This document shows positions 18,973 through 29,023 of a stretch of DNA of 64,000 nt, in pieces; within the stretch, counting starts at the first letter, position 1; the number at the start of each line of letters is the position of its first letter. Both the position numbers and the translations under genes were made by a program. The DNA is from Ensifer sp. PDNC004 (GTDB lineage Bacteria > Pseudomonadota > Alphaproteobacteria > Rhizobiales > Rhizobiaceae). The stretch covers positions 868,001 to 932,000 of the forward strand of contig NZ_CP070352.1 of the NCBI RefSeq assembly GCF_016919405.1, given 5' to 3'. The notes under the pieces are model-generated. The model worked only from the letters and a program-made list of their open reading frames with translations, did not search any database and had not been told where the DNA came from.

Positions 18973-19680
18973 ATGTCCGAATACTCGATGAAATCGCTGA
19001 AAGCGGGATACTCCGCCGTTATAATTGGAGCGAGTGGCGGGATTGGCGGCGCCATCAGTGCGGCCTTGAAATCCGATCCGAACTGTTTTGCAGCAGTTCC
19101 TCTTTCTCGTAGTTCCCACGGGTTTGACATAACCGACGAGGCAAGCATGCAGAGGGCTGCCGGCGCACTTGAACTCGGTGCATACGATTTGGTCATCTGC
19201 GCGACAGGCGCGCTTACCATCGATGGAGTCGGCCCGGAAAGATCCATTCGGCAAATCTCGCAGACAGCGATGTTGGCGCAGTTCACCTTGAATGCTGTGG
19301 GACCGGCTCTCGTCCTCAAGCATTTCGCCCCGCTTCTTGCTCGCAAGGGTAGGACGATCTTTGCATTCCTGTCGGCCCGTGTGGGATCCATCACCGATAA
19401 TGCACTCGGTGGATGGATTTCTTACCGTTCCTCAAAAGCTGCGCTCAACCAGATTGTTCGCACCGGCGCAATTGAAATCGGCAGGATCAATCCTCAATCG
19501 GTTGTCGTTTCGATACATCCAGGAAGCGTTAAGACCACCCTTTCAGACCCTTTTGCATCGGGACACGAACGAATGGAGCCCGCTGACGCCGCGCAAGGAA
19601 TACTAGGCGTGCTTGATGGGCTCCAACCGTCGCAAACAGGCCGGTTTTTCGCGTATGACGGGAGTGCCATCCCTTGGTAA
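18973..19680 (+). CDS. Short-chain dehydrogenase/reductase
   Basis: The 235-residue SDR starts MSEYSMKSLKAGYSAVIIG and has the glycine-rich cofactor loop GASGGIGGA, then CATGAL, a catalytic serine in FLSARVGS, and YRSSKAALNQ with the YxxxK pair. The loop and length resemble CsgA/C-factor-like SDRs. It lies between folE and the photolyase, so a pteridine substrate is plausible but unproven. Confidence 0.85.
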   Translation: MSEYSMKSLKAGYSAVIIGASGGIGGAISAALKSDPNCFAAVPLSRSSHGFDITDEASMQRAAGALELGAYDLVICATGALTIDGVGPERSIRQISQTAMLAQFTLNAVGPALVLKHFAPLLARKGRTIFAFLSARVGSITDNALGGWISYRSSKAALNQIVRTGAIEIGRINPQSVVVSIHPGSVKTTLSDPFASGHERMEPADAAQGILGVLDGLQPSQTGRFFAYDGSAIPW

Positions 19681-19721
19681 CCGGCCGTTCGAAGCTGATT
19701 TTTGTCATGCTCAGGTGAACA

Positions 19722-21284
19722 ATGCCGCATGTTCCTGCAGGAAAGATTCGAAATCTGGTGCTCATACTCGGCGATCAACTCTCCAGATCCGTTTCGAGTA
19801 TGGAGAATTTTGATCCCGCACAGGACATCGTGATGATGTGCGAGGTAATGGAAGAAGCCAGCTACGTTAGTCATCACAAGTTGAAAATTGCCTTCATCTT
19901 TTCTGCGATGCGGCATTTTGCAGGCGAACTGCGTGAACTTGGATTTGATGTTCATTACACAAAGCTCGACGATCCCGAAAACAGTGGTTCATTCACCGAG
20001 GAGCTCGCGCGGCAAGTCGCTATGGTCATGCCCCGGCGAGTCGTCGTCTGCGAGGCCTCAGAGTGGAGGGTTCTTGAGGCCATGAAACAATGGGAAACGT
20101 TGCTTGGTCTGCCTGTCGATGTAAGGCCAGACGCTCGCTTTCTGTGTTCCAAAACTGAGTTTCAAGGCTGGGCACAGGGACGCAAAACTTTGACTATGGA
20201 GTATTTTTATCGCGACATGCGGCGCCGCACCGGACTATTGATGAACGGCAATGAGCCGGAGGGGGGACGCTGGAACTTCGATGCCGAGAACCGCAGGCCA
20301 GCGCAGCCTGACCTTTTCCAACCTAAGCATCGTCGGTTCAGTCCGGACACTATCACGAGAGAAGTAGTCGAGCTGGTAGAACGAAACTTCCCTGAAAACA
20401 TGGGTTCCGCCAGCGATTTTGGGTTTGCAGTCACTCGCACGCAAGCCGAAGAGGCGGCTGATGATTTCATTCTTCAATTTCTCCCGAATTTTGGGGAAAC
20501 CCAAGATGCGATGTTGAGAGACCGACCGTTCCTCAACCATGCACTCCTTTCATTTTACATCAACGTCGGGCTGCTCGATCCCCTGGAAATTTGCCGCGCA
20601 GCTGAACGTGCTTACATGGAAGGCCATGCGCCACTCAACAGCGTCGAAGGGTTCATCCGGCAGATTATCGGGTGGCGCGAATACATCCGCGGTATCTACT
20701 GGCTCAAAATGCCCGGTTATGAAAACTCCAACGCGTTTAACGCACGTAGGTCGCTACCCGATTTCTTTTGGAGCGGCGACACAGATATGGCATGCGTGTC
20801 GTCTGTTATTACTCAAACGATAAATCACGCCTACGCCCACCATATACAGCGCCTAATGGTGGTTGGAAACTTTTCGATGCTGGCGGGTCTCGACCCCCAC
20901 GCTGTTCATCTTTGGTACCTCTCAGTATATGCGGACGCGTTCGAATGGGTGGAGTTGCCGAACGTCATCGGCATGAGCCAATTCGCGGACGGCGGCTTCA
21001 TGGCCTCGAAACCCTATGCCGCGAGCGGCGCCTACATTTCCCGGATGTCGGACTACTGCGAAGGATGTCGGTACAACGTCGGGAAGAAGACAGGTACGGA
21101 CGCCTGCCCCTTCAATGCTCTTTACTGGGACTTCCTCGATCGAAACGCTGAAACGCTTTCTAACAATCATCGCCTCGGCCAGGCATACTCTTCGTGGAAC
21201 CGAATGTCTGGCGACAAACAGGAGCCCTACCGCCAAAGTGCTCGGTCATTTCTTGCAGACCTTGATGCAGGTAAACGCGTGTGA
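19722..21284 (+). CDS. FeS-type cryptochrome/photolyase (FeS-BCP, PhrB-like)
   Basis: Flavoprotein photolyase; the PhrB group repairs (6-4) photoproducts with FAD, a ribityllumazine antenna and a 4Fe-4S cluster. The 520-residue protein starts IRNLVLILGDQLS (alpha/beta antenna domain), then VEGFIRQIIGWREYIRGIYW and NHAYAHHIQRLMVVGNF in the helical FAD domain. Iron-sulfur ligands are CVSSV (residue about 350) and YCEGC...DACPFNALYWDF near the C-terminus, as in PhrB. It follows the SDR by about 40 bases. Confidence 0.93.
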   Translation: MPHVPAGKIRNLVLILGDQLSRSVSSMENFDPAQDIVMMCEVMEEASYVSHHKLKIAFIFSAMRHFAGELRELGFDVHYTKLDDPENSGSFTEELARQVAMVMPRRVVVCEASEWRVLEAMKQWETLLGLPVDVRPDARFLCSKTEFQGWAQGRKTLTMEYFYRDMRRRTGLLMNGNEPEGGRWNFDAENRRPAQPDLFQPKHRRFSPDTITREVVELVERNFPENMGSASDFGFAVTRTQAEEAADDFILQFLPNFGETQDAMLRDRPFLNHALLSFYINVGLLDPLEICRAAERAYMEGHAPLNSVEGFIRQIIGWREYIRGIYWLKMPGYENSNAFNARRSLPDFFWSGDTDMACVSSVITQTINHAYAHHIQRLMVVGNFSMLAGLDPHAVHLWYLSVYADAFEWVELPNVIGMSQFADGGFMASKPYAASGAYISRMSDYCEGCRYNVGKKTGTDACPFNALYWDFLDRNAETLSNNHRLGQAYSSWNRMSGDKQEPYRQSARSFLADLDAGKRV

Positions 21285-21329
21285 TCTCGGACAGCACGCA
21301 AGAAAGTGCGGAAGCTCAACGTGCCGAGG

Positions 21330-21605
21330 ATGATCAAAAAGTCGGATTTTCCCAAGAAGTTCTGCCCAGCCTGTGGGCTAGTCTTTCAGTGGCGTCGAAA
21401 GTGGGCGAAGGACTGGAACGGGGTCAGATTTTGCTCGGAACGTTGCCGCAAATCGAAACGTGGCTCCCGCCTCGATTTGTCAGACGCGCAAGTCGGAGCC
21501 GATTCGGCTTTGGGTCATGAGGAAACCGCGGCTTCGAAGAGAAGCGAAGACACCTTCGTTTCCGCGCCGGAAGGAAGGCCGTCAAAGTTTACTTCGCCCG
21601 ATTAA
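21330..21605 (+). CDS. DUF2256 zinc-ribbon-like protein
   Basis: Begins [20 protein letters not shown] then [20 protein letters not shown], the DUF2256 core with CxxC and CxxxC. The tail of about 45 residues is disordered. An alternative GTG start lies at 21306. DUF2256 genes frequently follow FeS-type photolyases, supporting the operon call. Its biochemical role is unknown. Confidence 0.82.
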   Translation: MIKKSDFPKKFCPACGLVFQWRRKWAKDWNGVRFCSERCRKSKRGSRLDLSDAQVGADSALGHEETAASKRSEDTFVSAPEGRPSKFTSPD

Positions 21606-21707
21606 CAGCGCCCCGTAGTCAACGCCGGCCATGCGCCTGCCGAGCGCAATCGGTTGAAGTTCGTCTACGGCAGGCAGATAAACCGGATTATTTCCTAGGC
21701 CGTCGAC

Positions 21708-22124
21708 TCATAAACTTTGACACCAAATTCTCGTGGCGACGAGTTTTACAGCGGCGAGGTAGTTTTCGGGGCGCTTGTCGTATCGGGTTGCGATGCCACG
21801 GAACTGTTTGATCCTATTGAAGAAACGCTTTACGAGGTTGCGCTGCCGGTAAACCCACTGCGAGAAGACGAAGGTGCCCTTACGGTTTGTCTTCGGCGGG
21901 ATGTTGGCCCAAGCCTTTCGTTCGGCAGCCTTGGCCCGAATGGCGTTGGTATCATAGCCCTTGTCGGCCAACAGGATATTTCCCTCATCGAGCTCGTCCG
22001 TCAGCGCGTCAGCCGCGGTGCAGTCGGCGACTTGGCCGCCGGTCAGACGGAGGGAAACGGGACGCCCTTCCACGTCGACGAGCGCGTGGATTTTGCTTGT
22101 AAGCCCGCCGCGGGAACGTCCCAT
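21708..22124 (-). CDS. IS5-family transposase, C-terminal frame
   Basis: Contains GRSRGGLTSKIHALVDVEGR, LLADKGYDTNAIR with the second catalytic Asp and YRQRNLVKRFFNRIKQFRGI with the final Glu/Arg region. It is read after frameshifting from the upstream frame. The start at 22124 lies within the overlap and need not be used. Confidence 0.88.
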   Translation of the reverse strand: MGRSRGGLTSKIHALVDVEGRPVSLRLTGGQVADCTAADALTDELDEGNILLADKGYDTNAIRAKAAERKAWANIPPKTNRKGTFVFSQWVYRQRNLVKRFFNRIKQFRGIATRYDKRPENYLAAVKLVATRIWCQSL

Positions 22125-22471
22125 GCCTCCATCGTCTCCATCCCCTTTTTTCCCGTGGCCGCATGCTGGTGAACACGGACACAGGTCGAGTCGATCATGA
22201 CGATATCGCCATCGTAAGCCTCGGAAACCGCCTCAAGAAGCTTGTCCCAGACACCGGCCTTCCGCCAACGGACGAAGCGGTTGTAGCAGGTGGTCGGCGG
22301 ACCGTAGCGCTCCGGGATTTCCGCCCAAGGTGAACCAGTCCGGAGCCGCCAAAGGATGCCATTCAGCACCCGCCGGTCATCGACCCGAGGAACGCCGCGG
22401 GGTTTGTTGGGCAACAGTGGTGACAGGATCGACCATTCGTGATCGGTAAGTTCGTAGCGGCGACGCGTCAT
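22043..22471 (-). CDS. IS5-family transposase, N-terminal frame
   Basis: Starts MTRRRYELTDHEWSILSPLL and continues GVPRVDDRRVLNGILWRLRT and RYGPPTTCYNRFVRWRKAGV, the IS427-group N-terminal domain, reaching MIDSTCVRVHQHAA with the first catalytic Asp. It overlaps the second frame by about 80 bases, where a programmed frameshift would make the full DDE enzyme. Confidence 0.9.
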   Translation of the reverse strand: MTRRRYELTDHEWSILSPLLPNKPRGVPRVDDRRVLNGILWRLRTGSPWAEIPERYGPPTTCYNRFVRWRKAGVWDKLLEAVSEAYDGDIVMIDSTCVRVHQHAATGKKGMETMEAWDVPAAGLQAKSTRSSTWKGVPFPSV

Positions 22472-22544
22472 AGAGCCTCCCTTATCCGGAAGCCTTGAAT
22501 CACGACACGCGAAAAACACCAAGAAATTTTATGAGTTTACGGCC

Positions 22545-22855
22545 TAGACGCTGGTTCCTGCCTCCGACACTGAAAAGCGAGGCAACCCGATGAACGTCTA
22601 TAGTGCTACAGAAAACATAAGAAGATTCGATATTTTTATTGAGAAGAACAAATCCCACAGGCGTGCTCCACTGGATTTGTTGTGCGTTGAGCGCGAACAG
22701 GTCAGTGCGGCGCTTGCGACATAAGCGACAGCGACACCTCCCGCGACATAGAAGGTTCGAAATCGCCTGGCGGAGCGCGGCGGGACGCAGGGCTCAAGGC
22801 TTTGCATCGCGTTGACAACGGTGCGAGATTTCGAGGCAAGCTACTGGGCCTTGAC
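22545..22855. other. Intergenic stretch right of the IS, no gene seen
   Basis: 311 bases with an AT-rich patch around 22611-22650 and no frame resembling a protein family. I see no terminator hairpin for the sulfatase operon here. Confidence 0.5.
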
Positions 22856-24448
22856 CTACTGCGCCAGTCCGATGTCCTTTGGCGGGTATTTCTTGAACGT
22901 CGCCGCATGCGCTTTCATCTCTGCGCCAAGTGACGCAAGCCATGCGTTCATGCGGTGTCCGACCGGATATTGCTCCTTCGGGTCGATGTAGAGATTGAAT
23001 ACCCAGGGGGCGAGCCCGACGTCGGTGATGGTGGACATGTCGATATCCAGCCATTGCGATTTGGTTTCCACCACCTTGGTCATGATCTTGTATTCGTACA
23101 TGCGCATGGCCATGAAGTTCTGTTCGTTCCAGATGTAGATCTTCTCACGCTTCGAGTGGCCACCGTCAGCGAGCAGGAAGGACGTCTGGTCGATGCCGTC
23201 GATGTAGCGGTCGGTTGGGATCTTGTCCAAAGCGCCACCGAGATCGAGGGATGTGTTGAAGAGGTCCATCAGATCGAACAATTCGTCGCTCTGTCGACCG
23301 GGGCTGATCATGCCGCGCCAGTAGGCAATGCCGGGCACGCGGACGCCGCCTTCCCAGGCGGATCCCTTCGCCCCCCGGAACGGCGTCGTGCCACTATCTG
23401 GCCAGCTATCCATCTGGGGGCCGTTGTCCGACGTGATAAAGATGAACGTATTATCGAGCACCCCGGCATCGTCCAGCGCCTTCACCATCTCACCGATATA
23501 GTCGTCGACCTCGACGACCGCGTCCTTGTAGGGATATTTGCTGTCACTCTTGCCTTCGAACTCCCTGGAAGCGAAGTTGTCGGCGTGGACCTTCATGAAG
23601 GCATGTTCCAGGAAAAACGGCTTGTTGCCCTTGGCCAATTCCCTGATCTTCGCGACGCTGAACTCCTTAAGCGTGTGGTCGGCCTCGGCAATGTCGTCAA
23701 GACTTTCCATTTTCTGTGCGACGGTCGTTTCTCCGCCCTTGAAGCCGTGGATCAGAGCTTCGCTGGCTCCAGTGTCGCGGAACATCTGCATCCGTTCGGG
23801 GTTCAGCACCAGATCTGGATAGCGACGTTTATCCAGGGCTTTCGAAAGTTCCTGCGAGGCTGGGTAGAAGCCATAGAATTCATCAAACCCGATCTCATGT
23901 GGACGCATGCCCTCGACATCCCCGACATGCCACTTCCCGCAAAGCACGGTCGCATAGCCAACCTCACCCAGGAGCTTCGGAAGCGAGGTTTCCTCGCCCC
24001 ACGGGTTCTTGGTAATCTTGTCTCCCGCGAGAATTGGCCGGGTCAGTCCCGTACGCACCGGCAGGCGTCCAGTGAGGATCGCGGAGCGGGTCGGCGTGCA
24101 GGTCGGCTGTGAATACGCGGAGGTCAGCATCAAGCCTTCGCGCGCGAGCCTGTCCATGTTGGGCGTCGCCGCACCGACGGCTGCTCCGCCACCATAAACG
24201 CCGGGGTCACCCCATCCCATGTCATCGATCAAGAACCAGACAATGTTGGGCTTTCTACCAATTCTCTTCTGCAATTCGGCTAATTTCTCGGCTGCAGTTC
24301 TGTCCTGATCAGGAAAGGCAAGCGCAGGCTCCATCGTTTCGCTGGTCCGGACCGCCTTGCTCAGCACGGACTGGGCAAGGGCCGGACTGAATGACCCCAG
24401 CAGACTGAGTGCAAAAACGCCGCTTGCAAGTGTTCTATAGAAAGACAT
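22856..24448 (-). CDS. Exported arylsulfatase (third gene of the operon)
   Basis: Type I sulfatase that hydrolyses sulfate esters using a formylglycine. Signal peptide at residues 1-26 (MSFYRTLASGVFALSLLGSF then SPALAQ). Metal-site motif NIVWFLIDDMGWGDPGVYG. The formylglycine Cys117 lies in CTPTRSAILTGR. GGAGGATAAA precedes ATG 24448. 530 residues. It is the last of three consecutive sulfatase genes. No formylglycine-generating enzyme is in the window. Confidence 0.94.
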   Translation of the reverse strand: MSFYRTLASGVFALSLLGSFSPALAQSVLSKAVRTSETMEPALAFPDQDRTAAEKLAELQKRIGRKPNIVWFLIDDMGWGDPGVYGGGAAVGAATPNMDRLAREGLMLTSAYSQPTCTPTRSAILTGRLPVRTGLTRPILAGDKITKNPWGEETSLPKLLGEVGYATVLCGKWHVGDVEGMRPHEIGFDEFYGFYPASQELSKALDKRRYPDLVLNPERMQMFRDTGASEALIHGFKGGETTVAQKMESLDDIAEADHTLKEFSVAKIRELAKGNKPFFLEHAFMKVHADNFASREFEGKSDSKYPYKDAVVEVDDYIGEMVKALDDAGVLDNTFIFITSDNGPQMDSWPDSGTTPFRGAKGSAWEGGVRVPGIAYWRGMISPGRQSDELFDLMDLFNTSLDLGGALDKIPTDRYIDGIDQTSFLLADGGHSKREKIYIWNEQNFMAMRMYEYKIMTKVVETKSQWLDIDMSTITDVGLAPWVFNLYIDPKEQYPVGHRMNAWLASLGAEMKAHAATFKKYPPKDIGLAQ

Positions 24449-24520
24449 TTTATCCTCCGTGGGCTTACACCCGCTCGTCAACGTTTTATCGACACGAAAC
24501 TCGGTGCCGAGGCACTCCCA

Positions 24521-26905
24521 TCACTTCAGGTGGACATTCACTGCATCGATCTTGCCGTCGAACTTGAAGGGCCGTCGCTCGGCGTAGACGTGTGAGACCG
24601 GAGAACCGAGATCTGTGCCGACATCGAAAGTTTCCGATGCGGTGAATGCAGCGGGCACCGTCCGAGCTACCGTCGTGCGGGCAACCGCTTTGCCGTCGAC
24701 CTTCAGGACGACATCCGCGGACGACAACGGCCTGGGGCTCTGCAGCGTCGTATCGATCTCGATCAGGTGCTTGCCGGGCGGCAGCCTGTCGGGGCTACGG
24801 GCCTGATAGTTCTCGATGATCATCATGTTGTATTCGTAAACAAGATGTCCGTCATCCATGTAGACGACAAGCCCGCCGCTTGCCCCGCCGAGCGCGTAGA
24901 GGACGCCGTTGGCGTTCTCGCGGAAGTCTGCGTCCACCATGACGACACTGCTCTCCCGGCCAAGACCCGGCGCCGTAAACTCAGGCATGCGGATCGTGTC
25001 GGCGTCGAAACTCCAGTTCGTATAGGGAGTCTTGATGCGGTCTTCCGGATGCAGCCGAAGCCAGTTGCCTGCGCCGATCGGAAAGACCTTGTTGTCTTTG
25101 GCCACCTCAAGAAAACGCGCCTTCATGGCGGCGAGTCGATCCTTCTCGATCGCCGCAAGGTCGTCAGCCTGTGAAAAGTCCTTGGCGAGATTATAGAGTG
25201 CCCAGGTGTCCCTATCCGGATCCCAATCCTTGTTGAACGGCTGGGAAGCCTGCCACGGAACGAACGGGCCGAATACCGAGGCGATCCAGCCGTCTTCATA
25301 GAGCGCCCGGCTGCCGTTGTTCTCGAAGTACTGCTCGGTTTTGGTGTCGGCGGCAGCTGCATCGTTGAAGCTGTAGACCATGCTCACGCCGTCGATCGGG
25401 TCCTGCTTCTGACCGTTGACCTCCAGCGGTGGCGTGATGCCGAGGACATCGTAGATCGTCGGCGCAATATCGTTGACATGATGGAACTGTGAGCGGGGCC
25501 GTTTGTCAGGCCCGATCTTCGACGGCCATGAGACCACGAGCGGATTGCGCGTGCCCCCGAAGTAGGAGGCGACGAGCTTGGTCGCCTGGAACGGCGTCGA
25601 TCCCGCCCATGCCCAGCCGGCGTGGTACATATTGTCCATATCGCGACCGCCGAGCGCCTTGATGCCTCCGAGTTTGTCCATCGCCCTCAGATGCTGGTCG
25701 ATCGTATTCGGGATGCCGTTCTGCGCCAGGAGTTCGCTGATCGTCCCGGCTTGGCCTTCGGCGCTCGATCCGTTGTCACCGAATATGTAGAAAATCAGCG
25801 TGTTGTCGCGTAGGCCGAGTTTGTCGATCTCGTCGACGACGCGCCCGGCCTCAAAGTCTGCGTGCTCGGTGAACCCTGCGAAGACCTCCATCAGCCGGGT
25901 CTGGAACGGTCGCTCGCTTTCGGGAATACTGTCCCATGCCGCCAGACTCTCTGGCCGTGGCGTCAGCTTCGTATCGGCCGGGATCCAGCCCAAGGCCTTC
26001 TGGCGGGCGAAGACCTCTTCACGCAACTTATCCCATCCTCCGTCGAACTTGCCTTTGTATCGATCGGCCCACTCCGGAAAGATGTGATGGGGGCCATGCG
26101 AAGCACCGGGCGCCCAATAAATCAGGAATGGCTTGTCGGGTGAGTAGGCCTGATGCTTGTGGAGCCAGGTGATGGCATGGTCGGCGAGATCGGTCGTAAG
26201 GTGGTACTTCGGGTCGTTCGGCGGCTCGACCAGCGAGGTGTTCTCCACCAGCCGTGGCTCCCATTGCGACGTCTCTCCGGCTAGAAACCCGTAGAAATAC
26301 TCGAAACCGTAGCCCGTCGGCCAACGATCGAACGGACCCATGGCTGTGGTTTCGGTTGCGGGCGTGTTGTGCCACTTGCCAAAGGCCGCTGTGTTGTAGC
26401 CATAGTTCTTCAGCACCTCGGCGACGGTCGCCGAGGTCTTCGGGATAACGCCGACATAGCCCTCCCAATCGAGCGCACGTTCCGCGATCGTACCGGAACC
26501 GACCCTGTGGGCATTGCGTCCGGTCAGAAGCGCAGCACGGGAAGGCGAGCATATCGCCGTCGTGTGGAAGGCGTTGTAGGAAATGCCCTCGGCAGCCAAT
26601 CGCGACAATGTCGGCGTATGCACAAAGCCGCCGAAGGTGTCGGCGACCCCGAAGCCGACATCATCCATGAGCACGATGAGAATGTTCGGCGCATTGGCAG
26701 GAAGATGTCGCTCTTCCACCCGGCGCTGGTGAACGGAATCCTTCAACGTCGGCCCGGCGACGCTCTTGGACGGCGTTGGTTGAAATGGCAGCACGGAACC
26801 GCCGTCGGCGGCCGTCGCCGTTTGGCAGAGCCCGCCCAAAATTGACAGAAATCCGGCGACAACCAATGAAACGGCGCCGGTCGGTGGCACTATGTTTGTC
26901 CACAT
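24521..26905 (-). CDS. Exported large arylsulfatase (second gene of the operon)
   Basis: 794 residues, longer than usual. N-terminal signal segment (GAVSLVVAGFLSILGGLC...TATA), metal motif NILIVLMDDVGFG, formylglycine Cys119 in CSPSRAALLTGR, then IFGDNGSSAEGQAG for the second metal/active-site Asp-Asn. The last 150 or so residues look like a beta-sandwich accessory domain, as in AtsA/PAS-type sulfatases with C-terminal extensions. GGGGAGGATAT precedes ATG 26905. A 69-base gap separates it from the upstream sulfatase. Confidence 0.93.
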   Translation of the reverse strand: MWTNIVPPTGAVSLVVAGFLSILGGLCQTATAADGGSVLPFQPTPSKSVAGPTLKDSVHQRRVEERHLPANAPNILIVLMDDVGFGVADTFGGFVHTPTLSRLAAEGISYNAFHTTAICSPSRAALLTGRNAHRVGSGTIAERALDWEGYVGVIPKTSATVAEVLKNYGYNTAAFGKWHNTPATETTAMGPFDRWPTGYGFEYFYGFLAGETSQWEPRLVENTSLVEPPNDPKYHLTTDLADHAITWLHKHQAYSPDKPFLIYWAPGASHGPHHIFPEWADRYKGKFDGGWDKLREEVFARQKALGWIPADTKLTPRPESLAAWDSIPESERPFQTRLMEVFAGFTEHADFEAGRVVDEIDKLGLRDNTLIFYIFGDNGSSAEGQAGTISELLAQNGIPNTIDQHLRAMDKLGGIKALGGRDMDNMYHAGWAWAGSTPFQATKLVASYFGGTRNPLVVSWPSKIGPDKRPRSQFHHVNDIAPTIYDVLGITPPLEVNGQKQDPIDGVSMVYSFNDAAAADTKTEQYFENNGSRALYEDGWIASVFGPFVPWQASQPFNKDWDPDRDTWALYNLAKDFSQADDLAAIEKDRLAAMKARFLEVAKDNKVFPIGAGNWLRLHPEDRIKTPYTNWSFDADTIRMPEFTAPGLGRESSVVMVDADFRENANGVLYALGGASGGLVVYMDDGHLVYEYNMMIIENYQARSPDRLPPGKHLIEIDTTLQSPRPLSSADVVLKVDGKAVARTTVARTVPAAFTASETFDVGTDLGSPVSHVYAERRPFKFDGKIDAVNVHLK

Positions 26906-26974
26906 GCCGATATCCTCCCCGTTTGGCCCGCGACGGTAGCCTATCACCGTTGCCGGTCTCGACTTGACGGGACG

Positions 26975-28528
26975 CTATTGTTGACTCTGCTGAATGCGGT
27001 TCAACTGCGCTTGGATGCCTTCGATGGTCTTGCCGAAATTGCCGCTGAGGGGCGTCTGGCGTGGCGGGAACTGTTTGAATGTTTCCATATGCTGGGCGAC
27101 GATGCCGATGATCGGCGTCAGAACCCACGTTTTGTGTTCCTCGAACTGACGGCCGACATCCCCCAACTGACGCTCGAACGGATCCATCAGGATGTTGGTA
27201 ATCAGCGGACGGCTAAGGTTTTGCAGCGGATCGTCCCAGCGTTCGCCGGACTTGACTGAGAACGAGATCTTGTACTGCTTGTAGCGGATCGCCGTCAGCG
27301 TGGTCTCGTCGTAATAGAACTCGAAATTCCGTGCCGACCTGTCGGTCTTGCCAGCAAATAATGCGGTCTGATCGTATCCATCGAGATGCAGCTTGTAGCT
27401 CCTCCCGTTATAGGTCGCACCCGCCTTCAGTTTTTCGACGACGTCTTTGTCTCCGGCCGCGGCTGCAAGTGTTGGCATTAAGTCCGTCATGTCGACGATT
27501 TCCGAACTGACCCGACCGCCAGGAGCGCCCGGCCAACGAATGATCGCCGGCACGCGAACGCCGCCTTCCCAGGTGGTACCCTTGTCGCCCTTGAATGGCG
27601 ACGTGCCGCCTTGCGGCCACATGTACTGATAGGCCCCGTTGTCGGATGTGTAGACAACGATGGTGTTCTTCGCCAGGCCCGTCGCATCAAGCCTGTCCAG
27701 GAGCTCACCGACCTGGGCGTCGTGCTCGGCGAGCCCATTGCCGTAGGTGTCGTCGATGCCGGCGCGAGACAGTTTGCGCGATTCGTCCTTGAGATGGATG
27801 AAGACGTGCTGTCTGGTCGAGTTGTGCCACAGGAAGAAAGGTCTACCGTCCTTGGCGCGCTGATCGAGATAGTTCAGAGACTTGGCGACGACCTCCTCGT
27901 CGAAGGTTTCCATACGCTTGACCGATAGCGGTCCCTCGTCTTTAACCTCGCCGCCAGCAGTGCAGGAGACGATCCCGCGCGGATCGAACTTCTTGCGGAA
28001 TTGCGTATCTGAGGGGCGGTCCGGATCCTCAAGGTCTTCGTTGGCATTGAGGTGATAGAGATTGCCCCAGTATTCGTCGAAGCCATGATTGCAAGGCAGG
28101 TGCTCGTTGAGGTCGCCGAGATGGTTCTTCCCGAACTGGGCTGTTGCGTACCCTTCGGTCTTGAGGATTTCCGCAAGCGTGATGTCTTCCTTCTGCAATC
28201 CGATCGGCGATCCCGGTGTTCCGACCGTCGTGAGACCTGTACGCACTGGCAGCTGCCCCGTGATGAAGGCTGCCCTGCCTGCCGTGCAGCTCGGCTGCGC
28301 ATAGAATGACGTCAGCCGCAGGCCCTCCTTGGCAAGACGGTCGATATTGGGCGTTGCGGCCCCCATGATGTCGCCGCCGTAGGACGATACGTTCATGTAG
28401 CCGATGTCGTCACCAAAGATGACAACTATGTTGGGTCTGGCCTCGGCGGCTTGCATCGAGAGGCTATACAGGGACGCGGCTGCAGCGGAGACCAGCAGGC
28501 CGAGCCAAACTTTGGACCGCTTGTTCAT
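26975..28528 (-). CDS. Exported arylsulfatase (first gene of the operon)
   Basis: 517 residues with signal peptide MNKRSKVWLGLLVSAAAASL...QAAEA, metal motif NIVVIFGDDIGYMNVSSYGG, and formylglycine Cys81 in CTAGRAAFITGQ. Here the usual Pro after Cys-x is Ala, which is tolerated in the family. YTSDNGAYQYMWP supplies further active-site residues. It differs strongly from the other two, so the three are old paralogues rather than a recent triplication. Natural substrates are unknown. Confidence 0.93.
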   Translation of the reverse strand: MNKRSKVWLGLLVSAAAASLYSLSMQAAEARPNIVVIFGDDIGYMNVSSYGGDIMGAATPNIDRLAKEGLRLTSFYAQPSCTAGRAAFITGQLPVRTGLTTVGTPGSPIGLQKEDITLAEILKTEGYATAQFGKNHLGDLNEHLPCNHGFDEYWGNLYHLNANEDLEDPDRPSDTQFRKKFDPRGIVSCTAGGEVKDEGPLSVKRMETFDEEVVAKSLNYLDQRAKDGRPFFLWHNSTRQHVFIHLKDESRKLSRAGIDDTYGNGLAEHDAQVGELLDRLDATGLAKNTIVVYTSDNGAYQYMWPQGGTSPFKGDKGTTWEGGVRVPAIIRWPGAPGGRVSSEIVDMTDLMPTLAAAAGDKDVVEKLKAGATYNGRSYKLHLDGYDQTALFAGKTDRSARNFEFYYDETTLTAIRYKQYKISFSVKSGERWDDPLQNLSRPLITNILMDPFERQLGDVGRQFEEHKTWVLTPIIGIVAQHMETFKQFPPRQTPLSGNFGKTIEGIQAQLNRIQQSQQ

Positions 28529-29023
28529 GGCGTGTTTCCGATCAACGATCGTTTGGCCTCCCTACGCGCAGAGGCCCTCATCGCATGCATGATCTCGTAT
28601 TGAGCAGGTAGGATGCTCCGTTCAGAGGATGACTGGAGGCGGAACGGAACAGTCGAAGATGCTATGTATCGTTGTCCGACAGTGACGAAAATCTACTTTA
28701 AAGACTACTTAAATAGCACACTCAGACACACGGGTCGAGGAAGTCGATTCCGGTGCCCAGGTCGACTATCGAGGGCGACCTCACGCGGGCCGCGGCTTCC
28801 CGGACGTTCAAACCGGCCGCCAGATGCTGACGGGCTCTGGCAAGCTCTGTGTTGTCGCCTCCTTCGATCAAGCCCCAGGTTTGGGTCTACTTTACGAGCA
28901 ACGAAGCAGGTTCCGTCCCTGAGCATCGACTGCGACACAACGGCCAACTTGCGACCGATCCGCATGTCGGCTCCTATGCCGCGGCTACAATTCGGGTTTT
29001 GCACCGTCCACTTGCTTGGCGTG
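28529..29023 (-). other. Intergenic stretch with a possible recombinase-like fragment
   Basis: Around 28730-28975 the minus strand reads MRIGRKLAVVSQSMLRDGTC, then one frame over GDNTELARARQHLAAGLNVR and EAAARVR before a stop. The second part resembles the C-terminal helix-turn-helix of resolvases/invertases, but it is short and frameshifted. It could be a decayed gene or chance; low confidence. Confidence 0.3.

Larger units (their letters stand above)
21698..22544 (-). mobile_element. IS5-family (IS427-like) insertion sequence, complete
   Basis: Imperfect terminal inverted repeats begin GGCCGT at both ends and share ACTCATAAA a few bases in. They enclose 847 bases and are flanked by a TA duplication (21696-21697 and 22545-22546), inside CTAG on each side. 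Two overlapping frames encode the transposase. It sits just after the photolyase operon without breaking a recognisable gene. Confidence 0.88.

Noticed and set aside
22955-24112. 385-codon plus-strand frame over the sulfatase
   Set aside because: The minus strand has the formylglycine and metal motifs; this one is a shadow.
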